From positions 1 through 64,000 of the forward strand of contig DASRAU010000031.1 in the NCBI GenBank assembly GCA_035638075.1: a stretch of DNA of 64,000 bases. Reading direction: 5' to 3'. The position numbers were made by a program, and so were the translations under genes. This document shows positions 40,858-50,253 of this stretch, in pieces. Origin of the DNA: DASRAU01 sp035638075 (GTDB taxonomy: Bacteria; Acidobacteriota; Polarisedimenticolia; Gp22-AA2). Under the pieces are notes generated by a model, which was not told the DNA's origin, ran no database searches, and saw only the letters and a list, made by a program, of their open reading frames with translations. The first letter of the stretch is position 1. Every line of letters begins with the position of its first letter.

Positions 40858-42368
40858 GCCGGCTCACGCTCCAGGAAGCGGCGACGGCGATGCGCGCGCG
40901 GCTGACCCTGTCCGACGCGCACCGCGGCCGCGTCACGGGCGACAGCGAAGTCGGCGGCTACAGCATCGACTCGCGCACCCTCAAGACCGGGGATCTCTTC
41001 TTCGCCATCGTCGGCCCGCGGGTCGACGGCCACGACTACGCCCGCCAGGCGGCGGAACAAGGCGCCGCGGCGGTCGTCGTCGCCAAGGGCGGCCCGGGCC
41101 GTTACCCCGAAGCGCCCGCGGTGCTGCGCGTGGACGACACGACGCAGGCGCTGCAGGACCTCGGCGGGCACGTGCGGCGCCGCCGCCCGCTCAAGGTGAT
41201 CGGCATCACCGGCTCCGCCGGCAAGACGACCGCCAAGGAGATGACCGGCGCCGTCCTCGACCGGCGCTTCACGGTCCACCGCTCCGAGGGGAACCTCAAC
41301 AACGCCTGGGGTCTGCCGCTGACCCTCCTGCGGATGGCCGACGCGTGCGACGCGGCGGTCCTCGAGATGGGCATGTCCTACAAGGGCGAGATCGCCCGCC
41401 TGGCGGAGATCGCCGACCCGGACGTCGGCGTCATCCTCAACGTCCTGCCGGTGCACCTCGAGCACTTCGCGTCGATTGCCGGCATCGCCGCCGCCAAGGG
41501 CGAGCTGTTCCGTGGACTGCGGCGCGACGCCGTCGCCGTCTACAACGCCGACGACGCGCGCGTGGCGCGGCTCGGGCGCGCCTTCAAGGGCGAGCGCCTC
41601 GCCTACGGCATCACGGCGCGCCGCGCCGACGTCGGCGCCGACGAGATCGTCTCGCTCGGGCTGAAGGGGACCCGCTTCACGCTGCGCCACGGCAAGTCGC
41701 GCGCCCCCGTGCGCCTCGGGATCCCCGGACGGCACCACGTCTACAACGCGCTCGCCGCGGCCGCCACCGGCTTCGCCTGCGGGCTCGACGCCTCCGACAT
41801 CGCCGCCGGGCTGGCGCAGGTCCGCCCCGCCGCCATGCGCGGCGTGCTGCACCGGCGCCAGGACGGCGCCGAGATCCTCGACGACTCGTACAACTCCAAC
41901 CCCGCGGCGATGGAGCGCGCCATCGAGCTCCTCGCCGAGACCACGCCCCGCGGCCGCCGCATCCTGGCCGCCGGGGACATGCTCGAGCTCGGGCCGGTTT
42001 CGGCCCGGGCGCACACCCGGATCGGGGCCCTCGCGGCCCGCGCCGGGATCGATCTCCTCGTGGCCGTGGGGCCGCTGTCGCAGAAGATGGCCGCGGCCGC
42101 CTCCCAGAAGCGTCCCGCACGCGTCGCAGCCTCCTCGGGCTCGGGCGGGCGTCGGCGCGCCGCGGCCCCCACGCCCGCCACGCAGGTGCGTCACTTCGAC
42201 ACCTCGGAGGAGGGCGCCGCCTGGCTCGCCTCCGAGGTGCGGCCCGGCGATCTCGTCCTCGTGAAGGGATCGCGCGGCATCAGGATGGAGCGCGTGGTGC
42301 GGGCGCTCCTCGGCGACTCCGGCCCGTCGGTCGGTTCCGCCGCGCACAATGCACCGGGGGAGCACTGA
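40854..42368 (+). CDS. murF: UDP-MurNAc-pentapeptide synthetase MurF
   Basis: A 504-residue Mur ligase adding D-Ala-D-Ala. 'ITGSAGKTTAKEMTGAVL' is the ATP site. 'SEGNLNNAWGLPLTLL' and 'EMGMSYKGEIARLAEIADPDVGVILNV' are MurF signatures. 'ILDDSYNSNPAAMERAIELL' is in the C-terminal domain. A Lys/Arg/Ala-rich insert of about 35 residues ('SQKRPARVAASSGSGGRRR') near residue 425 is not usual for the family and looks like a flexible surface loop. Its D-Ala-D-Ala substrate must come from a ddl gene elsewhere, since none is in the cluster. Confidence 0.93.
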   Translation: MSRLTLQEAATAMRARLTLSDAHRGRVTGDSEVGGYSIDSRTLKTGDLFFAIVGPRVDGHDYARQAAEQGAAAVVVAKGGPGRYPEAPAVLRVDDTTQALQDLGGHVRRRRPLKVIGITGSAGKTTAKEMTGAVLDRRFTVHRSEGNLNNAWGLPLTLLRMADACDAAVLEMGMSYKGEIARLAEIADPDVGVILNVLPVHLEHFASIAGIAAAKGELFRGLRRDAVAVYNADDARVARLGRAFKGERLAYGITARRADVGADEIVSLGLKGTRFTLRHGKSRAPVRLGIPGRHHVYNALAAAATGFACGLDASDIAAGLAQVRPAAMRGVLHRRQDGAEILDDSYNSNPAAMERAIELLAETTPRGRRILAAGDMLELGPVSARAHTRIGALAARAGIDLLVAVGPLSQKMAAAASQKRPARVAASSGSGGRRRAAAPTPATQVRHFDTSEEGAAWLASEVRPGDLVLVKGSRGIRMERVVRALLGDSGPSVGSAAHNAPGEH

Positions 42369-43453
42369 TGCTCTACTCCCTCCTCCTGCCGTTGCACGAG
42401 TCGTTCAGCCTCTTCAACGTCTTTCGGTACATCACATTCCGGACGGCGCTGGCCACCCTCACGGCGCTGTTGATCAGCCTTGCCCTGGGCCCGTGGTTCA
42501 TCCAGAGACTGCGGGACTTCCAGATCGGGCAGCAGATCAGACCCGAGGGGCCTCTTTCCCACCAACGCAAGAAAGGTACCCCGACGATGGGAGGGCTGCT
42601 GATCCTCATCGCAGTCATCCTTCCCTCTCTCCTATGGGCAGATCCCGCCAATCCCTACGTGTGGATCGCACTCATATCCACGCTCCTCTACGGAGTCATC
42701 GGCTTCGCGGATGACTACCTCAAACTCACGAGAAAGAGGTCTCTCGGGCTGACAGCCCGGCAGAAGTTCGCGTCACAGATTCTCGTCGCGCTCGGCATCG
42801 GGTACGTGCTCTTCTGGATGGCCGGTCGCGGGCTGTACACGACCCACCTGAGCCTGCCGTTCTTCAAGCGCTTCGACCCCGACCTCGGCTGGGTGTTCAT
42901 TCCGTGGACGGTGCTGGTCATCGTCGGGGCCGCCAACGCCGTGAACCTGACCGACGGTCTCGATGGACTGGCCATCGGGTCGTCGCTCATCGCGTCCGGG
43001 ACGTACGCCATCCTCGCGTACGTCGCCGGGCACGCGAGGGTCTCGACCTACCTCGACGTGCCGAACATCAAGGGCGTCGGCGAGCTGGCGGTCATCTGCG
43101 GGGCGCTCGTCGGCGCGTCGCTCGGATTCCTCTGGTTCAACTGCCACCCGGCGCAGGTGTTCATGGGGGACGTCGGCTCGATGGCGATCGGCGGGGGGCT
43201 CGGGACCATCGCGCTGCTGATCAAGCAGGAGGCGCTGCTGGTCTTCGTCGGCGGCCTGTTCGTCATCGAGGCGGTGTCGGTCATCGCCCAGGTCGGCTCG
43301 TTCAAGTTGCGCGGCAAGCGGGTGCTGAAGATGGCGCCCATCCACCACCACTTCGAAGCTTGCGGCTGGGCCGAGACGCAGGTGGTCATCCGCTTCTGGA
43401 TCGTCGCGATCATCTTCGCCCTGCTCGGACTTTCGACGCTCAAACTGAGATAA
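42368..43453 (+). CDS. mraY: Phospho-MurNAc-pentapeptide translocase MraY
   Basis: A 361-residue integral membrane enzyme with about ten helices that transfers phospho-MurNAc-pentapeptide to undecaprenyl phosphate to give lipid I. 'GTPTMGGLLIL', the catalytic 'GFADDYLKL', 'NLTDGLDGLAIGSS' and 'KMAPIHHHFE' are all present. The ATG shares one base with the murF stop. The 5' third (about 42,400-42,780) has GC near 57-63%, clearly below the 68-72% of the rest of the gene and of its neighbours. Confidence 0.95.
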   Translation: MLYSLLLPLHESFSLFNVFRYITFRTALATLTALLISLALGPWFIQRLRDFQIGQQIRPEGPLSHQRKKGTPTMGGLLILIAVILPSLLWADPANPYVWIALISTLLYGVIGFADDYLKLTRKRSLGLTARQKFASQILVALGIGYVLFWMAGRGLYTTHLSLPFFKRFDPDLGWVFIPWTVLVIVGAANAVNLTDGLDGLAIGSSLIASGTYAILAYVAGHARVSTYLDVPNIKGVGELAVICGALVGASLGFLWFNCHPAQVFMGDVGSMAIGGGLGTIALLIKQEALLVFVGGLFVIEAVSVIAQVGSFKLRGKRVLKMAPIHHHFEACGWAETQVVIRFWIVAIIFALLGLSTLKLR

Positions 43454-43455
43454 GG

Positions 43456-44850
43456 ATGATGCCCGCCCGCACTCCGACCTCGAAGGCTCCGAATCTCAGA
43501 GCCGCGCGCGTCGTCGTGGCCGGCGCCGCGAAGAGCGGCGTCGCGCTGGCGCGGTTCCTCCTGTCGCGGGGCGCGAAGGTCACGATCTCCGATAAGCGCC
43601 AGGCGCGCGACCTCGGGCCCGAAGTGGCGGCGCTCGGCAAGGACGGCGCCGCGTTCGAGTTCGGCCGGCACGACGAGAAGACCTTCACCTCCGCCGACCT
43701 CGTGACGGTGAGCCCGGGCGTGCCGCTGGCGATCGCGCCGATCGCCGCCGCCCGCAAGGCGGGCGTGCGCGTCGTGGCCGAGGTCGAGGTCGCCTCCTGG
43801 TTCCTCGAAGGGACGCTGGTCGGCATCACCGGCTCGAACGGCAAGAGCACGACGACCTCGCTCGCCGGTCACATCCTGGCGAAGGCCGGCCGCAACGCCG
43901 TCGCCTGCGGCAACCTCGGCACGCCGCTCATCGAGATGGTCGAGGACGACTCCCCCGACCGGCTGTACGTGGTCGAGCTGTCGTCCTTCCAGCTCGAGGG
44001 GATCGAGACCTTCCGCCCGCACATCGCGGTTCTCCTGAACCTCAGCCCCGACCACCAGGACCGCTACCCGGACATGCCGGCCTACTACGCCGCCAAGGCG
44101 CGGATCTTCATGAACCAGAGCGCCTCCGACCACGCCATCCTCAACCAGGACGACCCCCAGGTGATGGCGCTGGCGCGCGGCATCACCGCGCGCCGGCACC
44201 AGTTCTCCCGCGGCGGCGGGGTGCAGGAGGGCGCGTACGTGCGCGACGGCCGGGACATCATCCTGGTCGAGAACAGCCGCCCGACGGCCGTGATGCCCCT
44301 CTCCGACGTGCCGCTGTTCGGCGTGCACAACCAGGAGAACGTGCTGGCGGCGATCCTCGCCGCGCGCCTCTGCGGCATCACGGTGGAGCAGGCGGCCGAG
44401 GGCGTCCGGTCGTTCCACGGGCTCCCCCACCGCCTCGAGAAGGTGCGCGAGCTCGACGGCGTCGCCTGGTTCAACGATTCGAAGGCGACCAACGTCGGGG
44501 CCGTGGCGCCTTCGGTCCGCTCCTTCGCGGGCGGCATCGTCCTCATCATGGGCGGCAAGGACAAGGGCGGCGCCTTCGCCGAACTCGAGCCGCTGATCCG
44601 CGAGCGGGTCACGACGCTCGTCCTGATCGGCCAGGCGCGCGAGTCGATCGCGAAGCAGCTCGGCCCGATCGTGCCGACCCTCATGGTCGAGGGACTCGAA
44701 GAGGCGATCCCGGCGGCGCGCGACGCGGCGAAGCCCGGCGGCGTGGTGCTCCTCGCCCCGGGGTGCGCCTCGTTCGACCAGTACTCCGGCTTCGAGGCGC
44801 GCGGCGATCACTTCCGCCGCCTCGTCAACGCTCTGAAAGAAGGGAATTGA
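43456..44850 (+). CDS. murD: UDP-MurNAc-L-alanine:D-glutamate ligase MurD
   Basis: A 464-residue Mur ligase. An N-terminal Rossmann part ('ARVVVAGAAKSGVALARFLLSRG') is followed by the ATP site GITGSNGKSTTTSLAG. 'VELSSFQLEGIETFRPHIAVLLNLSPDHQDRY' is typical of MurD, and the C-terminal domain has 'WFNDSKATN' and 'LAPGCASFDQY'. It adds D-Glu to UDP-MurNAc-L-Ala in the cytosol. Two adjacent ATG codons (43456, 43459) follow a TAAGGA stop/ribosome site. Confidence 0.94.
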   Translation: MMPARTPTSKAPNLRAARVVVAGAAKSGVALARFLLSRGAKVTISDKRQARDLGPEVAALGKDGAAFEFGRHDEKTFTSADLVTVSPGVPLAIAPIAAARKAGVRVVAEVEVASWFLEGTLVGITGSNGKSTTTSLAGHILAKAGRNAVACGNLGTPLIEMVEDDSPDRLYVVELSSFQLEGIETFRPHIAVLLNLSPDHQDRYPDMPAYYAAKARIFMNQSASDHAILNQDDPQVMALARGITARRHQFSRGGGVQEGAYVRDGRDIILVENSRPTAVMPLSDVPLFGVHNQENVLAAILAARLCGITVEQAAEGVRSFHGLPHRLEKVRELDGVAWFNDSKATNVGAVAPSVRSFAGGIVLIMGGKDKGGAFAELEPLIRERVTTLVLIGQARESIAKQLGPIVPTLMVEGLEEAIPAARDAAKPGGVVLLAPGCASFDQYSGFEARGDHFRRLVNALKEGN

Positions 44851-45944
44851 TGGCGCGCAAGCTGGCGTTCGACCGGACGCTCTTCGTCGTGGGGATGGGG
44901 CTCGCCCTCTTCGGGCTCGTGATGATCTTCAGCGCCTCGGCGCCGCTCGCGATGGAGCGGCACCAGACGGCGTACCACTTCCTGATGCGGCAGCTGCTCG
45001 CCTTCGTCATCGGCCTCGGCGGAATGGCGGTGGCGATGCACATCGACTACCGCACGCTGCTGCGGCGCGAGTTCGTCGCCATGGCCGTCGGCGGGTCGCT
45101 CCTGCTCCTCGCCGGGGTGCTGGTGGTCGATCGCACCCACCAGGTGCACCGCTGGTTCAAGGTCGGGCCGATCCAGGTGCAGCCGTCGGAGATCGCCAAG
45201 CTCGCGGTCGTGCTGTTCCTGGCGGCGCACATGGCGAAGCACGAGAACAAGGTGAACGACTTCTTCAAGTCGCTCCTGCCGGCGGCCGTCGTCATCGGGC
45301 CGCTCGCCGCCCTCGTCGTCCTCGAGCCGGACCTCGGGACCGCCGTGCTCTACGCCTCCCTCACCGGGGCGCTGCTGTTCCTCGCCGGGCTGCGCTGGCA
45401 GTACGTCGCCACCGCCGCCGCGTCCGGCGTCGCCGGCATCGGGGCGATCGCCTTCGCGTCTCCCTACAAGTGGGAGCGCCTGATGACGTTCATCCACCCG
45501 GACGCCGACCCGCTGGGGGCCGGCTTCCAGATCAACCAGTCGCTCATCGCCATCGCCAGCGGCGGGCTGCAAGGCGCGAGCCTCGGCGAGAGCCGGCAGA
45601 AGCTGTTCTTCCTGCCGGAGCCGCACACCGACTTCATCTTCTCGGTCGTGTGCGAGGAGCTGGGGCTCATCGGCGCGCTGTGCGTGCTGGCCGCCTTCGG
45701 CGTCCTCTTCTGGCGCGGCCTGAAGGCGGCGCAGGGAGCGCCCGACCGCGGCGGCTTCTACCTGGCCATGGGCATCACGCTGATGCTCGTGGTGCAGGCG
45801 CTCCTCAACATGGGCGTCTGCCTCGCGGTGCTGCCGAACAAGGGCGTGCCGCTGCCGTTCCTGTCGTACGGCGGGTCGAGCCTGGTCGTGAACCTGTTCG
45901 CGCTCGGGATGCTGCTCAACGTGTCGCAGCATTCGAACGAGTGA
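44850..45944 (+). CDS. ftsW: Septal peptidoglycan polymerase FtsW
   Basis: A 364-residue SEDS protein with about ten membrane helices. 'VGMGLALFGLVMIFSASAP' is the first helix. 'WFKVGPIQVQPSEIAKLAVVLFLA' and 'LEPDLGTAVLY' are SEDS signatures, and 'NKGVPLPFLSYGGSSLVVN' is the family's end motif. FtsW polymerises glycan from lipid II as a complex with FtsI. The location between murD and murG supports FtsW over RodA. It shares one base with the murD stop. Confidence 0.94.
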   Translation: MARKLAFDRTLFVVGMGLALFGLVMIFSASAPLAMERHQTAYHFLMRQLLAFVIGLGGMAVAMHIDYRTLLRREFVAMAVGGSLLLLAGVLVVDRTHQVHRWFKVGPIQVQPSEIAKLAVVLFLAAHMAKHENKVNDFFKSLLPAAVVIGPLAALVVLEPDLGTAVLYASLTGALLFLAGLRWQYVATAAASGVAGIGAIAFASPYKWERLMTFIHPDADPLGAGFQINQSLIAIASGGLQGASLGESRQKLFFLPEPHTDFIFSVVCEELGLIGALCVLAAFGVLFWRGLKAAQGAPDRGGFYLAMGITLMLVVQALLNMGVCLAVLPNKGVPLPFLSYGGSSLVVNLFALGMLLNVSQHSNE

Positions 45945-45948
45945 GGAC

Positions 45949-47049
45949 GTGCCCGAGACGTACCTGATCGCGGGAGGCGGAACCGGGGGGCACCTGTACC
46001 CGGGCATCGCGATCGCGGAGGAGTTGAAGAAGCGGCGGCCGGACGCGCGCATCGTCTTCGCCGGGCGCGGGCTGCCGCTGGAGCGGTCGATCGTCGAGCG
46101 TCACGGGTACGCGCTCGTCGGCATCCGCAGCGGTGGAGTGGTCGGGCGGTCGCTTCTCGGCCGCCTGTCGGGAATGGCGAACGCAGTGCGGGGATTTTTC
46201 GAGGCGGGCAAGGTGATCGACATCCTGAAACCGAGGGCGGTCGTCGGAGTCGGAGGCTATGCCTCCTTCCCGATGGTGCTGGCGGCGCAGGCGCGCCGCG
46301 TGCCGACCGTCGTCCAGGACCAGAACGCCGTGCCGGGCCTGTCGAACCGGCTGCTCGGCCGCTCCGCCCGCGCCATCGCGCTGACCTACGAGGAGACGAA
46401 GAAGTTCTTCGGAGGACGCGGCACCGTCACCGGCAACCCGATTCGCGCCGAGTTCCACGAGGCCGATCGGGACCGGGCGCGCCGGCGTCGCGCCTCCGGA
46501 GACCCTCGTCTGCACCTCTTCATCGTCGGCGGCAGCCAGGGCTCGCGCGCGCTGAACGACGCCGTGCTGGCCGCGCTGCCGCACCTGGCAGACCGGCGCG
46601 ACCGGCTGCGCATCGTGCACGGGACGGGCCCCGCGGACGCGGACCGGGTGCAGGCGGCCTATGCCGCCGCGAAGTTCGACGCGACCGTGCTCCCCTACAT
46701 CGAGGAGATCCGCGCCGTGTACGAGGGCTCGGACCTGGTCATCTGCCGCTCGGGCGCCAGCACCGTGAGCGAGCTGCAGGCCTGCGGCAAGGCGGCGATC
46801 CTGGTGCCGCTGCCCACGTCGGCGCACGACCACCAGAAGAAGAACGCCGAGGCGGCGGCCCGCGCCGGCGCGGCCGTGCTGCTCGAGCAGAAGGAGCTGA
46901 CCGGCGCCAGCCTCGCCTCGGAGATCAGCCGTCTCCTCGACGACCCGAAGCGCCTCGAAGCGATGGAGCGGGCGGCCGCCGCCCTCGCCCGCCCCGACGC
47001 CGCCGCCCGCATCGTCGACCTCGTGCAGCAGGTGGAGGCACGGGCATGA
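45949..47049 (+). CDS. murG: Lipid I N-acetylglucosaminyltransferase MurG
   Basis: A 366-residue GT28 glycosyltransferase making lipid II at the inner face of the membrane. 'IAGGGTGGHLYPGIAIAEEL' is the lipid-binding glycine-rich loop. 'GGYASFPMVLAAQ', 'HEQN'-type 'VVQDQNAVPG' and 'CRSGASTVSELQACGKAAILVPLP' are typical of the family; the last contacts UDP-GlcNAc. Start is GTG at 45949. It overlaps murC by four bases. Confidence 0.94.
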   Translation: MPETYLIAGGGTGGHLYPGIAIAEELKKRRPDARIVFAGRGLPLERSIVERHGYALVGIRSGGVVGRSLLGRLSGMANAVRGFFEAGKVIDILKPRAVVGVGGYASFPMVLAAQARRVPTVVQDQNAVPGLSNRLLGRSARAIALTYEETKKFFGGRGTVTGNPIRAEFHEADRDRARRRRASGDPRLHLFIVGGSQGSRALNDAVLAALPHLADRRDRLRIVHGTGPADADRVQAAYAAAKFDATVLPYIEEIRAVYEGSDLVICRSGASTVSELQACGKAAILVPLPTSAHDHQKKNAEAAARAGAAVLLEQKELTGASLASEISRLLDDPKRLEAMERAAAALARPDAAARIVDLVQQVEARA

Positions 47050-48428
47050 TGATGCTCAGGAAGACGCGCCGCATTCACTTCGTCGGCATCGGCGGCAGCG
47101 GCATGAGCGGCATCGCCGAGGTGCTGGTGAACCTCGGCTACTCCGTCACCGGCAGCGACCTCGAAGAAGGCGCGACGGTGCAGCGCCTGCGCGGCCTGGG
47201 CGCGACCATCGCCAGGGGTCACAAGGGCGATCACGTGGGCGACACCGACGTCGTGGTGATCTCCTCCGCGGTCAGGCCGGACAACCCCGAGGTCCTCGAG
47301 GCGCGGCGCCGGCAGATCCCGGTCATCCCGCGCGCCGAGATGCTCGCCGAGCTGATGCGCCTCAAGTACGGCGTGGCGATCGCCGGCAGCCACGGCAAGA
47401 CCACGACCACCTCGATGGTCGCGACGATTCTCTCCGGCGCCGGGCTCGACCCGACCATCGTCATCGGCGGCCGCCTCAACATCCTCGGCAGCAACGCGCG
47501 GCTCGGCGGTGGCGACCTGCTGGTGGCGGAAGCCGACGAGAGCGACGGCTCGTTCCTGCGGCTGACGCCGACCATCGCGGTCGTGACCAACATCGACGCC
47601 GAGCACCTCGACCACTACGGGTCGCTCACGGCGCTGCAACAGGCGTTCGCGGATTTCCTCAACAAGGTGCCGTTCTACGGCTGCGGCATCGTCTGCCTCG
47701 ACGAGCCGCGTGTGCAGGAGATCCTGCCGTCGCTGAACCGGCGCGTCGTGACCTACGGGTTCTCGGCGCAGGCGGATCTCTCGGCCGCATCGGTGGACCT
47801 GAAGGAGTTCACGGCCGCCTTCGACGTGCGGATGCACGGCAAGAAGCTCGGCCGCGCCCGCATCCAGGTGCCGGGACGCCACAACGTCAGCAACGCGCTG
47901 GCGGCGATTGCCGTCGGGCTCGACCTCGACGTGCCGTTCGCGACCATCGTCGCGCAGCTCGAGTCGTTCCGCGGCGCCGACCGCCGCTTCCACCTCAAGG
48001 GCGAGGCGAACGGCATCATGGTCGTGGACGACTACGGCCACCACCCGGTCGAGATCCTCGCGACCCTCTCCGCGGCCAAGAAGGGCTGGAACCGGCGCAC
48101 CGTGGTGGTCTTCCAGCCGCACCGCTACTCGCGGGTCAAGGCGCTGATGAACGAGTTCGGGCGCGCCTTCTACGACGCCGACGTGCTGGCGGTGACCGAC
48201 ATCTACCCGGCCGGTGAGGCGCCGCTCCCGGGCGTCACGGCCGAGGCGGTCGCGCACGCCATCGAGGAGCACGGCCACAAGGACGTGACCCTCGTGAAGG
48301 ACCTGAAGGAAATCCCGGCGTGGATCGCCGCGAACGCCCGCGAGGGCGACATGGTGATCACGCTCGGAGCGGGCTCCGTCTACAAGGCCGGAGAGGAATA
48401 CCTCCGTCGGTTGAAGGGGGACGCCTGA
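47046..48428 (+). CDS. murC: UDP-MurNAc:L-alanine ligase MurC
   Basis: A 460-residue Mur ligase catalysing the first peptide step. 'IHFVGIGGSGMSGIAEVLVNLGY' is the UDP-MurNAc-binding start. 'IAGSHGKTTTTSMVATIL' is the ATP site, with 'EADESDGSFLRLTP' and 'DDYGHHPVEI' following. The gene overlaps murG by ATGA. Length and all motifs are normal for MurC. Confidence 0.95.
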   Translation: MMMLRKTRRIHFVGIGGSGMSGIAEVLVNLGYSVTGSDLEEGATVQRLRGLGATIARGHKGDHVGDTDVVVISSAVRPDNPEVLEARRRQIPVIPRAEMLAELMRLKYGVAIAGSHGKTTTTSMVATILSGAGLDPTIVIGGRLNILGSNARLGGGDLLVAEADESDGSFLRLTPTIAVVTNIDAEHLDHYGSLTALQQAFADFLNKVPFYGCGIVCLDEPRVQEILPSLNRRVVTYGFSAQADLSAASVDLKEFTAAFDVRMHGKKLGRARIQVPGRHNVSNALAAIAVGLDLDVPFATIVAQLESFRGADRRFHLKGEANGIMVVDDYGHHPVEILATLSAAKKGWNRRTVVVFQPHRYSRVKALMNEFGRAFYDADVLAVTDIYPAGEAPLPGVTAEAVAHAIEEHGHKDVTLVKDLKEIPAWIAANAREGDMVITLGAGSVYKAGEEYLRRLKGDA

Positions 48429-48457
48429 AGAGCAAGTCGGGTTCGGGAGCCGGGACG

Positions 48458-49378
48458 ATGACGATGACGGCACACGCGTGGGAGGACAAGGCGGTGGCGG
48501 CCCTCGAAGGGCGGCCGGGTGTCGGCCTGCTCCGCGACATCCCGCTCTCCGACCACACCTACATCGGCATCGGCGGGCCGGCGCGCGTGCTCATCGAGCC
48601 CGAAACCGTCAAGGACCTCGCCTGGGCCATCACGCGCCTGCACCAGGAGCAGGTGCCGTTCGACGTCCTCGGCGCCGGCTCGAACCTGCTGGTGGCCGAC
48701 GAGGGCCCGTCGTTCGTCGTCGTCTCGTGCGCCGGGCTCGGCGACGTGCCGATCGTCGAGGGCACCGGCGTGCGCGCCTCCGCCGGCTTCTCGGTGCCGC
48801 GCCTGACGCAGCGGCTGCAGAAGGCCGGGCTCGCCGGCATCGAGTTCGCCGAGGGGATCCCCGGCAGCGTCGGTGGCGCCGTGAAGATGAATGCCGGCTG
48901 GCACGAGGGCGAATTCGGCGCCCACGTCCGGTCGCTCATCGTGGTGACCCGGCACGGAGACATCGAGCGCCTCGACTGCAGCCCCGGGTTCTTCGAGTAC
49001 CGCAAGAGTCCCGGGCTCGGAGACGCCATCGTCGCCGAGGCGACGCTCGAGCTGACCCCCGACAACCCGGCCCGCATCGCCGAGCGCATGCGCGGCTTCC
49101 GCGACCACCGCGTCAAGTCGCAGCCCACGGGCGAGCGCAACGCCGGCTGCATGTTCAAGAACCCGCAGGGCGACGCCGCCGGCCGGCTCATCGACCAGAG
49201 CGGCCTCAAAGGCACGCGCGTCGGCGCCGCCGAGGTCTCCCCCATCCACGCGAACTTCTTCATCAACCTCGGCGGGGCGACGTCGCGCGACGTGCGGAGC
49301 CTCATCGACATGGTGCGCGAGCGCGTGCGCCAGGCCACCGGAGTCCTGCTGGAACCGGAGGTGATGCTGTGGACATGA
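48458..49378 (+). CDS. murB: UDP-N-acetylenolpyruvoylglucosamine reductase MurB
   Basis: A 306-residue FAD-dependent reductase making UDP-MurNAc. 'YIGIGGPARVLIEP' and 'LGAGSNLLVADEG' bind FAD. 'GIPGSVGGAVKMNAG' and 'FEYRKSPG' follow. 'GCMFKNP' carries Cys in place of the Ser seen in many MurB at the proton-donor position, a known variant. 'LEPEVMLW' supplies the final catalytic Glu. Length and the short active-site loop are of type II. The ATG at 48458 is one of several possible starts. murB follows murC and is directly upstream of ftsQ; ddl, often found here, is absent. Confidence 0.92.
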   Translation: MTMTAHAWEDKAVAALEGRPGVGLLRDIPLSDHTYIGIGGPARVLIEPETVKDLAWAITRLHQEQVPFDVLGAGSNLLVADEGPSFVVVSCAGLGDVPIVEGTGVRASAGFSVPRLTQRLQKAGLAGIEFAEGIPGSVGGAVKMNAGWHEGEFGAHVRSLIVVTRHGDIERLDCSPGFFEYRKSPGLGDAIVAEATLELTPDNPARIAERMRGFRDHRVKSQPTGERNAGCMFKNPQGDAAGRLIDQSGLKGTRVGAAEVSPIHANFFINLGGATSRDVRSLIDMVRERVRQATGVLLEPEVMLWT

Positions 49379-50238
49379 ACATGCGCCCGCGCGGGACGCG
49401 GATGGAGGACGACGAAGCCCAGGCCGCGTCGCCGGCGCCGTTCCTGCGCCAGAACAACGCCGAGCGGCTGCGCCGGACCCGGCGGGGCCACCGCAACCGC
49501 CTCATCCTGCCGGCGGTGCTCGGGCTGCTCGCCCTCGCGGGGTTCTCGGCGCTCGTGTTCGGCACGCGCTGGTTCCTCCTGCACTCGAGCCGCTTCAACA
49601 TCGCCAAGACCGACGTGACGAAGACCGAGCACGCGTCGTACGCCGAGCTGAAGCGCATCGCCGACCGGGCGCGCGGCCGCAACATCTTCACGCTGGACCT
49701 CGCGAAGCTGCAGACCGATCTCGAGAAGGTGCGCTGGGTGAAGAGCGCCGCGGTGCGGCGCGTGCTGCCCGATCGCCTGATGGTCGGCATCGAGGAGCGC
49801 GGGCCGCAGGGGCTGGCGCTCGTGCACGGGCGCGTCTCCCTGATCGACGCAGACGGCGCGGCGATCGACCTCTACACCGGCGGCAGGGAGTTCGGGACCT
49901 TCCCGATCTTCACCGGGCTCGACGACATCCGCGCCTCGCGGGCGCACGACCAGGTGGCGCGCGGCTTCGAGTTCGTGCGCTTCCTCGAGGCGACGCACCC
50001 GGGCCTCCTGTCCGAGATCTCGGAAATCGACCTGTCGCGCGACGACCGCATCGGCCTGACGCTCAACGGCGGCGGGCCGACCGTGCGCGTGCACCCGACC
50101 GACTACGCCAGCAATCTCGACCGCTGGCTGGAGATGCGTGAGTGGCTGCAGGCCCACCTGGGGGGAGGAGCCTACGTAGACTTGAGGTTCAAGGACCGGA
50201 TCGTCTGGCAGCCGGTGACCACGAAGAAAACCGGCTAA
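49375..50238 (+). CDS. ftsQ: Cell-division protein FtsQ
   Basis: A 287-residue bitopic protein. The cytosolic N-terminus of about 40 residues is basic. One membrane helix spans about 43-63 ('LILPAVLGLLALAGFSALV'). A POTRA domain ('FNIAKTDVTKTEHASYAELKRIAD', about 70-140) and a beta domain ('VKSAAVRRVLPDRLMVGIEER', ending near 270) follow. FtsQ links FtsL/FtsB to the rest of the divisome. The ATG overlaps murB by four bases; a GTG at 49369 is also open. Confidence 0.9.
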   Translation: MNMRPRGTRMEDDEAQAASPAPFLRQNNAERLRRTRRGHRNRLILPAVLGLLALAGFSALVFGTRWFLLHSSRFNIAKTDVTKTEHASYAELKRIADRARGRNIFTLDLAKLQTDLEKVRWVKSAAVRRVLPDRLMVGIEERGPQGLALVHGRVSLIDADGAAIDLYTGGREFGTFPIFTGLDDIRASRAHDQVARGFEFVRFLEATHPGLLSEISEIDLSRDDRIGLTLNGGGPTVRVHPTDYASNLDRWLEMREWLQAHLGGGAYVDLRFKDRIVWQPVTTKKTG

Positions 50239-50253
50239 CGGGGGAAGAGAACG

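Noticed and set aside
42130..42220. Two genes split at the Lys/Arg-rich insert of murF
   Set aside because: The frame is continuous, both sides match MurF and there is no start or ribosome site in the insert.
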